5,099 bases of DNA from Verrucomicrobiia bacterium (lineage in GTDB: Bacteria > Verrucomicrobiota > Verrucomicrobiia > Limisphaerales > JAUIHU01). The translations under genes were made by a program, and so were the position numbers. The stretch spans positions 1 to 5,099 of the forward strand of contig JAUIHU010000389.1 in assembly GCA_030432175.1 (NCBI GenBank), written 5' to 3'. Below, piece by piece: positions 1 through 5,099 of this stretch (positions within the stretch are counted from its first letter, which is position 1; every line of letters starts with the position of its first letter). The notes below the pieces were generated by a model. It was given only the letters and a program-made list of their open reading frames with translations, was not told the origin of the DNA and did no database searches.

Positions 1-1082
1 ACTTTGAAGCTCGCGTGCACCAGAACATCAAAGCGAACTTCCTGATGTCGCCGCCGTTGGTCGTTGCGTTTGCTTTGGCGGGAAGGGTGAATATCAACCT
101 GCAGTCCGAGCCGCTGGGAACGGACGCTGACGGTCAGCCTGTTTACCTCAAGGACCTCTGGCCGACGATGGCTGAAATTCGGGAAAATCTCCAGGCCGCT
201 CTAAAGCCTGAAGTGTTTTCCAAGCTATACAGTAATTTCGAAGCTCAAAACCCACAATGGAATGACATTCCGTCCAGTGTTGGAGAAGTTTACGAATGGG
301 ATGCATCCAGCACTTACATTCAGGAGCCACCATTCTTCGAAGGGTTTGGCATGGAAGTTGGAAGCATTGGATCCATTGAAGGCGCTCGCCCTTTGGGAAT
401 CTTTGGGGACTCTGTCACCACGGACCACATTTCACCTGCGGGCGCGATTAAGGAAGACGCTCCAGCCGGACGTTATTTGAAAGAACACCATGTTGAGAAG
501 AAAGACTTCAACAGCTACGGATCGCGTCGTGGGAATGATCGGATCATGACCCGGGGAACTTTTGCCAACGTGCGCATTAAAAACCTGATGACGCCTGGTA
601 TTGAAGGTGGTGTCACCAAGCACTTCCCGGATGGAGAAGTGATGAGTATTTTTGACGCCGCTCAGAAATACAAAGAAGAGGGCGCTCCACTTGTGGTTCT
701 CGCCGGACAGGAATACGGCACAGGAAGTTCTCGTGACTGGGCTGCGAAAGGCACTCGTATTTTGGGTGTTAAAGCTGTGGTAGCGCAAAGCTTTGAGAGG
801 ATTCACCGTTCTAATTTAGTGTTCATGGGGGTGCTTCCATTGCAGTTCGAAGAAGGGGTCAGTCCGCAGACATTGGGATTGGACGGATCAGAAACGTTTG
901 ACGTTCCTGGTTTGGACGACAACTTGAAGCCTCAACAAGATTTGAAACTGGTTATCAAACGCGCCAACGGAGAGAGCGAAACCATCAGCGTTCGCTGCCG
1001 TATTGATACCCCGATCGAAATTGATTATTACCGCAACGGTGGAATTCTTCCGTACGTGCTAAGAAGAATAGTGAATGACTAA
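1..1082 (+). CDS. acnA: Aconitate hydratase (AcnA/IRP1-type), C-terminal part, 5'-truncated by the window
   Basis: Aconitase interconverts citrate and isocitrate through cis-aconitate in the cytoplasmic TCA cycle, using a [4Fe-4S] cluster. The reading frame is open from base 3 (F-E-A-R-V-H-Q-N) to TAA at 1080-1082, giving about 359 residues, roughly 40% of a usual ~890-residue AcnA. The first residues match the family segment just after the last two cluster cysteines, so the cluster ligands lie upstream and are not visible. Visible family motifs are SPPLVVAFALAG (about 48-83), GDSVTTDHISPAG at 405-443 opening the swivel domain, the SRRGND...RGTFANVR segment (about 522-575), GQEYGTGSSRDWAAKG (705-752) with the substrate-binding Ser-Ser-Arg at 726-734, SFERIHRSNLVFMGVLPL, and the ending RCRIDTPIEIDYYRNGGILPYVLR. 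Everything expected in this part is intact, with no frameshift. The GTG at 15 is an internal Val codon, not a start. Two stem-loops follow the stop. The alternative, another aconitase-superfamily enzyme such as 2-methylcitrate dehydratase AcnD, seems less likely, but telling them apart would need the missing N-terminal part. Confidence 0.96.
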   Translation, partial: FEARVHQNIKANFLMSPPLVVAFALAGRVNINLQSEPLGTDADGQPVYLKDLWPTMAEIRENLQAALKPEVFSKLYSNFEAQNPQWNDIPSSVGEVYEWDASSTYIQEPPFFEGFGMEVGSIGSIEGARPLGIFGDSVTTDHISPAGAIKEDAPAGRYLKEHHVEKKDFNSYGSRRGNDRIMTRGTFANVRIKNLMTPGIEGGVTKHFPDGEVMSIFDAAQKYKEEGAPLVVLAGQEYGTGSSRDWAAKGTRILGVKAVVAQSFERIHRSNLVFMGVLPLQFEEGVSPQTLGLDGSETFDVPGLDDNLKPQQDLKLVIKRANGESETISVRCRIDTPIEIDYYRNGGILPYVLRRIVND

Positions 1083-1099
1083 TTAAGCAATAAGAGAAT

Positions 1100-1133
1100 A
1101 AGCTGCTTGAGTGATTTGTTTCAGGCAGCTTTT
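1100..1133 (+). terminator. First stem-loop after acnA, probable weak intrinsic terminator
   Basis: An 11-bp stem pairs 1100-1110 (AAGCTGCTTGA) with 1121-1131 (TCAGGCAGCTT), enclosing a 10-nt loop. One pair is a G.U wobble in + strand RNA; in - strand RNA the same position is a C.A mismatch, so the hairpin is best formed in the acnA transcript. It starts 18 bases after the acnA stop. The T tract is short (TTTT at 1130-1133, then GTCT), so termination may be partial, or the hairpin may mainly stabilise the mRNA 3' end. On the - strand, 10 of 11 pairs remain and moderately T-rich sequence follows, so weak activity for the opposing gene cannot be excluded. Confidence 0.6.
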
Positions 1134-1168
1134 GTCTCCAGATTTATCAGATAAATTAAAAATTAATG

Positions 1169-1206
1169 ACGCTGTTCTGTTTTGCAGGGCAGCGTTTTTC
1201 TTTTTA
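1169..1206 (+). terminator. Second stem-loop with T tract, intrinsic terminator of the acnA transcript
   Basis: An 11-bp stem pairs 1169-1179 (ACGCTGTTCTG) with 1185-1195 (CAGGGCAGCGT) around a 5-nt loop (TTTTG). It is followed at once by a T-rich tract (TTTTCTTTTT) to about 1205. Two pairs are G.U wobbles in + RNA and become C.A mismatches in - RNA, so the structure is directional. Stem, tight loop and U tract together are the classical rho-independent layout. The A/T-rich sequence on the other side (1152-1166) would give a poor U tract for the convergent gene. Confidence 0.82.
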
Positions 1207-1270
1207 TTAATTCAGATGTCTTGATGGGATTTATTGTTGGTTGATAAACCGCGCATGACCCACAACGTAT

Positions 1271-1296
1271 AATTCTTAATTCTTAATTCTTAATTC
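1271..1296 (-). repeat. Heptanucleotide tandem repeat across the stop codon of the large TPR gene
   Basis: On the - strand the unit GAATTAA occurs three times exactly, followed by a partial copy GAATT (26 bases, no mismatches). The first three units encode the last six residues E-L-R-I-K-N and the TAA stop (1276-1278); the partial unit (1271-1275) lies in the untranslated 3' region. Because 7 is not a multiple of 3, the three units are read in three different phases, and the stop always falls at the end of the third unit. Extra units would leave the protein unchanged, while loss of a unit would remove this stop. Confidence 0.93.
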
Positions 1297-4200
1297 ACTC
1301 CACCTCCATCCAGCCCATTCAGCATAACCTCGATCTACTTCAATCACCCACTGAATGTATTCTGCTCGCGATGGAATCCCGGATTCTCCCGGACCTCGAT
1401 CATGACCGGGCGCTCGTAGTGTCTGATGAATGTATGTCCAGTTCTGCAGGTCAGATTTTGTTGAGCAAAACTCCGGAGATGCGATACGTCGTTTTTGTGA
1501 ATCCAGGAACTGGCGTCCAAAGCGGATGGCTCCATTTTGATTCAAACGGCGGAACCAGCCAGCCATTGAATAATCCTTGGATGAATCCAATTTTAATGCC
1601 GGGCTTACCAAGATGGTTTTCTGCTGTTCAATAGGTTCGAAACGCATCATCAAGCGATCATCACTCGGGCCGCCAGGGAAAATCTGAACATCAGATATTG
1701 ATCCGCCTTGCCAATCCTGCAGAGTCATCCAGTCCTGTGGGATATGGTTGGTTGCATTTGGAACCGGGATTGGCTCCATGAGCGTCAGATTGATTGAACT
1801 GTTTCCCAAGTCTTGAAACCTGCCGCGCACCCAATGGATTGAATCCGGGATTGGTTCTACCAGAGATCCTCGATTGTTAATACCATCCAGGCGTTTCAGT
1901 TCATTCCAAGGTCCGGTGGGAGAAGCGGCTCCCTCCAGGATCAAGCGATAACGTCCATCTAACTTTGGAAATGATTTTCCATAAACTACAATTGGAGCTG
2001 GGCGAAAACGATTTGAGGCCAGTGAGTCAGCAGTGATTTCCCACATCCACCTTACAGAGCCGCTTTTGCTGATTGTGGTTGCGGCGGGCCAAAGAAATCC
2101 AGCTGCGCGTTTGCTTTCACCTTGAAGCCAGTCGAGCGCCTCGTTGTAGGGAGCTATAATGGATCGAATAGTAGGTTGTGCCTGAGCTATCCGTGTCAGA
2201 GCTTGCATGGTCTGGCGTAACTCAGTTTCCATTCCCAGATCCACCATACGATCCAGGCCGGACCAGTAATCCTGAGGTATAGCTGTGCGGGATTGTTGTG
2301 CAACGAGTTCTTGAGTCAGACTGGAGATTTTCTTCATTGCTGAACGAGCAACCTCATCCTTGCCAACGCGTAGAGCTGAATCAGCTAACAAAGCCTGAGT
2401 TCGCGTCTGGCCGGAAAAACTGCGCAGGTAGTTTTCCTGATATCTGGCCCAGATGGAATCGATCGCAAAATGTAGATCCAGCGCTTCTGGCCATCTTCGC
2501 AGCGCTTCCTGGATTAATTGGATACTTTGGTAATTCATTAGAGTATGAGAGCTGTACTGCAGGAATCTCTCCCAGGACTCCGGACCGGTTCTTAAGATTT
2601 CGGGATCTTTGGTGAAAATGTGAGTTAGATTTGAAAGAACATTCAGTGGATGTTCTCCTTGAGAATAGCCAGATTTGCTGGCTGCCTCTAATTCAAGTCG
2701 TTCTTTGAAATCTTCCAGAATGCCACCCTGACGGGCCAGATCCAACCATTCCAAAGCCGGAGCTTCGATGCGTCCATTTGGGTAACGCCGCACTCTGGCC
2801 CACGCAGGAATGCTGGCGAAGGAGTTGGAAGAAACTGAACTGTCCGGCGCAAAATTAAAATCTACTAGATCCACTAAAGCATTCAACGCCTGATCAGAAT
2901 TGTTTGCTGCCAGCCAGTTTTCGTAGCGGTACTGACGGATTGGCAAAGTGGCCTCGGTCCATTCCGATCCTGTCATTCGATTGAGTCCCTGGTCCCAGAG
3001 TTCTCTGCGCATTTCTGATTCACCTCTTCGGTCCCATTCCCGGCCGGTTTCCAGAAACAAAGTCGCGAGGTTCTTCTGAAATCCGGCCCGCTCCGAACCG
3101 GTTGGAGTCCAGTTCATCAGAAATTCGTGTAATTGATCGAGAGCGTCGGCTCCGCTGTAGATCGGAGTCAGAATGCGCCCATCCAGGCGCAGGGTTTCTT
3201 CCAGGTTGTTGGCTAACAAGCTTTCATATAATTCAACAGACTCACTACTTAAGCCTTTTTGCTGATACAACTTGGCAATCTGTCGCTGAAAATTGTAATC
3301 GCCCGGATTCAGGTTGATGATTTTTTCGTAAAAGGGTTTGGCCTTTTCAATGTCGATCTCGGTGTAGACTTCAGCCAACAGCTGATTGAATAAAAGCGAA
3401 TTAGGCGAACGGTCGTATTGTGATTTGACCTGTTCCAGAAATGAATCGATCTCATTAAAGCGCTTCAACGTATCCAAAGCCTGATTTCTGACTGCTCCCG
3501 CATTTCTGGAAGAAGACACACCCAGGGTAGGAGATGATGCTAAAAGGATTTGCCGAGCCAATGCGACGGCTGCGTCTTTTTGATTGGATCGACTATATTG
3601 CTGCAAGCGAGCGCCAATGGAAGATCCGCGAGAAGACTGCGAGCTGGTCAGATATTTGGCTTCAATTTCTGACGCCTGATCATGCAATCCTGCCTGATGT
3701 AATTCGGTGGCAAGAGCCCGATATTCATGTGTGTACAGCGATCGGCTACCGATGAGGTAAGCGCCGGCTTCACTGGCAGCTTCTTTGTCCTTTAACCGGG
3801 ATGCTAATCGGAGTTTCAGCGCTTGTCCCATTAATTGGCGGTCAGCGTCCTGATCTTCATTCAGCGCCAGCTTGAGAGTTTCCATGGCTTGCTCGCTCTT
3901 TTGAGATCCGGCAAGCAGCGCGGCTTGGAGAAGATTCAACTGTGGATGAGTTTCGGCTCTTTGTTCAGACCAGGAATCCACCACATTCAACGCCTCGTCC
4001 CGTGATCCGGTTTCCCAAAGTGTGTAGGCATAAGCCAGGCTGCCGAGTAGTGAGATGTTAGGATGTTCGGTTTGCGTTTGAGATTGGAGCGCTGTTTTCC
4101 AATGATTTAAATCATCAGCTGAGCTAAAGTAGAGTAAAGCCTGATCCAGATAAGTCTTAGTCACCAGATCTGGAAAGACCGTATGGAACCAGGCGGAAGG

Positions 4201-5099
4201 TTCGGATTGAATCAGGCTCATCGTGGCTCTGCGGCCGGAACCCCGAGAAGGCAATTCGCCGCTATGGATCAATCGAACAGCGACATCCAGCAGACGCGCA
4301 GCTTTTTCTGAAGGCCAATCACGTTGGAAGAGATATTGTGGAGCGACGAACATTCCCTGTTGCAATGGTTCGCTGACCAAGGCCAATCCAGTCATTGGAA
4401 CTTTTTCCGCCATCCACATTGCCTGTTCGACGCTTCCTGCTTTAAGAGTGAGTAAAAAGCTTGCGAAGACTTGTTGCGGAATATCTTCATAAATCAAATC
4501 CAGACCAGACTGAAGCGAACGATCCGCCCGGTCATGAAAATCACCGGCGCTTCTGCTGATGCGTTCCTGAGCCTGAGCAATTCCATCATAAAGCTGGTGC
4601 ATGAACAGGTGAGCATTTGCTGCCAGACGTGGATAAGCTTTTCCTACCCTTTCCTGGAATTCCTCCATTCGATTAAATGTGTTTGAATCAAAATCAAGCG
4701 GAGCGCCTCCTCGTTGCAGGTATAGAGCGGGATAAATCTTGTTTTCATACAATTGTAGCAGGCAGAAAGAGTCCAACTCCAGCTCCGGGTCGGGAGTTTC
4801 AGCCTGCGCCATGATTTCTTTTTCCAGGTAAGTTAAAGCCTGATTGAATTGTGGATTCAACAGCGCGCGGTCTTTAGCGACACTCAACAGAAGAGCCCAT
4901 CCGAAAATTCTTTCGATGCGGGGAGTGTTTTGTTCTTTCAGGAAAGCATCGATTTCTTCAAGGAAAGAAATCCATTGGGCGTTGTTGTTCATGGACTGAT
5001 CAGCCAACCAGGCCAGGGCGAGGTCACGGGCTTGTTCTGGTGTCTGCGGAGTGTTTGCTTGAGCTGCTGAAACTCCTGAAGTTGGGCTTTTTCGCACAC
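1276..5099 (-). CDS. Very large TPR-like repeat protein with C-terminal beta-sandwich (carbohydrate-binding-like) domain, 5'-truncated
   Basis: I do not recognise a named gene. The frame is open from the window edge to TAA at 1276-1278, at least 1273 residues. The GTG at 5097-5095 is probably an internal Val: no upstream sequence is available to support it as a start, and it precedes no signal peptide or obvious N-terminus. Numbering from that codon, residues ~20-1000 are predominantly helical and rich in Ala, Leu, Glu and Gln, as in a TPR-type solenoid. Two adjacent 34-residue TPR units are clear at 565-598 and 599-632 (bases ~3202-3405), the first with A-x2-Y, A, F-Y and closing N-P at consensus spacing; weaker helix pairs lie around 347-420. 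Residues ~1010-1112 are beta-rich (W-M-W-E, a G-P-W turn, W-V-R-G-R-F). Residues ~1119-1273 look like a jelly-roll: Y-S-M-A-G-W-F-R, G-x-I-R-F-G-R-x-F-L-D, N-W-T-Y-I-H-Q-T-L-R-A-P, A-E-Y-I-Q-W and W-A-G-W-R-W-S-E-L, the pattern of CBM4/9-like modules. No membrane helix and only two Cys (112, 1211) are visible. The beta domains suggest export and ligand binding, but the signal region is outside the window. Function is unknown; scaffold or glycan-associated binding roles are guesses. Confidence 0.88.
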   Translation of the reverse strand, partial: VRKSPTSGVSAAQANTPQTPEQARDLALAWLADQSMNNNAQWISFLEEIDAFLKEQNTPRIERIFGWALLLSVAKDRALLNPQFNQALTYLEKEIMAQAETPDPELELDSFCLLQLYENKIYPALYLQRGGAPLDFDSNTFNRMEEFQERVGKAYPRLAANAHLFMHQLYDGIAQAQERISRSAGDFHDRADRSLQSGLDLIYEDIPQQVFASFLLTLKAGSVEQAMWMAEKVPMTGLALVSEPLQQGMFVAPQYLFQRDWPSEKAARLLDVAVRLIHSGELPSRGSGRRATMSLIQSEPSAWFHTVFPDLVTKTYLDQALLYFSSADDLNHWKTALQSQTQTEHPNISLLGSLAYAYTLWETGSRDEALNVVDSWSEQRAETHPQLNLLQAALLAGSQKSEQAMETLKLALNEDQDADRQLMGQALKLRLASRLKDKEAASEAGAYLIGSRSLYTHEYRALATELHQAGLHDQASEIEAKYLTSSQSSRGSSIGARLQQYSRSNQKDAAVALARQILLASSPTLGVSSSRNAGAVRNQALDTLKRFNEIDSFLEQVKSQYDRSPNSLLFNQLLAEVYTEIDIEKAKPFYEKIINLNPGDYNFQRQIAKLYQQKGLSSESVELYESLLANNLEETLRLDGRILTPIYSGADALDQLHEFLMNWTPTGSERAGFQKNLATLFLETGREWDRRGESEMRRELWDQGLNRMTGSEWTEATLPIRQYRYENWLAANNSDQALNALVDLVDFNFAPDSSVSSNSFASIPAWARVRRYPNGRIEAPALEWLDLARQGGILEDFKERLELEAASKSGYSQGEHPLNVLSNLTHIFTKDPEILRTGPESWERFLQYSSHTLMNYQSIQLIQEALRRWPEALDLHFAIDSIWARYQENYLRSFSGQTRTQALLADSALRVGKDEVARSAMKKISSLTQELVAQQSRTAIPQDYWSGLDRMVDLGMETELRQTMQALTRIAQAQPTIRSIIAPYNEALDWLQGESKRAAGFLWPAATTISKSGSVRWMWEITADSLASNRFRPAPIVVYGKSFPKLDGRYRLILEGAASPTGPWNELKRLDGINNRGSLVEPIPDSIHWVRGRFQDLGNSSINLTLMEPIPVPNATNHIPQDWMTLQDWQGGSISDVQIFPGGPSDDRLMMRFEPIEQQKTILVSPALKLDSSKDYSMAGWFRRLNQNGAIRFGRQFLDSQKRRIASPEFCSTKSDLQNWTYIHQTLRAPGHDRGPGESGIPSRAEYIQWVIEVDRGYAEWAGWRWSELRIKN

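Noticed and set aside
15..17. GTG as the start codon of the aconitase reading frame
   Set aside because: The frame is open upstream to the window edge, and those residues (F-E-A-R) match the family segment before this Val. The gene is truncated by the window, not shortened.
432..806. Minus-strand open frame of 124 codons opposite acnA
   Set aside because: It lies wholly antisense to strongly conserved aconitase codons, and its product has no recognisable domain. It is a shadow of the real frame.
1083..1275. A small RNA gene or tRNA in the intergenic region
   Set aside because: The only structures are the two terminator-type hairpins and a short A/T palindrome. There is no cloverleaf or T-loop motif, and no convincing promoter was seen.
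1271..1296. Heptamer tandem repeat as a CRISPR or origin iteron array
   Set aside because: The units are directly adjacent with no spacers, are only 7 bases long, and number just over three. There is no replication or cas gene nearby.
1371..4686. Several plus-strand open frames of about 70-105 codons opposite the large gene (for example 2298-2615 and 4223-4492)
   Set aside because: They are isolated, antisense to one continuous 1273-codon frame, and have low-complexity or implausible protein composition with no domain pattern.
5095..5097. GTG as the start codon of the large TPR-like protein
   Set aside because: Only two bases lie upstream, so no ribosome binding site or upstream stop can be seen. 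The following residues are not a signal peptide or a typical N-terminus, so truncation by the window is more likely.

Overview
The window holds the 3' end of an aconitase gene on the + strand and most of a very long gene on the - strand. The two are convergent across a 193-bp intergenic stretch. Both coding regions run off the window edge at their 5' ends, so neither true start codon is visible.

Layout: 1-1082 (+) encodes the C-terminal ~359 residues of an AcnA/IRP1-type aconitate hydratase (TCA cycle). It covers the linker and the whole swivel domain, but not the iron-sulfur-ligand part. Positions 1083-1275 hold two successive stem-loops whose G.U wobbles make them much better hairpins in the + strand RNA than in the - strand RNA. 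The second has a long T tract and is a convincing intrinsic terminator for the aconitase transcript. From 5099 down to 1276 (-) there is one open frame of at least 1273 residues. It is a long alpha-helical, TPR-like solenoid with two clear back-to-back 34-residue TPR units, followed by two beta-rich C-terminal segments. The last of these resembles the jelly-roll fold of carbohydrate-binding-type modules. A heptanucleotide tandem repeat (GAATTAA on the - strand) encodes the last six residues and the stop codon of this gene and continues just past it.

Organism: a bacterium of middling GC content with a complete-looking AcnA-type aconitase C-terminus. Very large TPR proteins with a terminal beta-sandwich are common in PVC-group bacteria such as Verrucomicrobiota and Planctomycetota, and I favour that group, but this is an impression from protein style and not a demonstrated assignment.

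Nothing indicates that the two genes work together: they are convergent and separated by terminators. Aconitase is a cytoplasmic housekeeping enzyme. The large protein looks like a scaffold or binding protein, possibly exported, of unknown function. I saw no mobile element, CRISPR array, RNA gene or recognisable new multi-gene system. The most distinctive points are the architecture of the large protein and the heptamer repeat across its stop codon.
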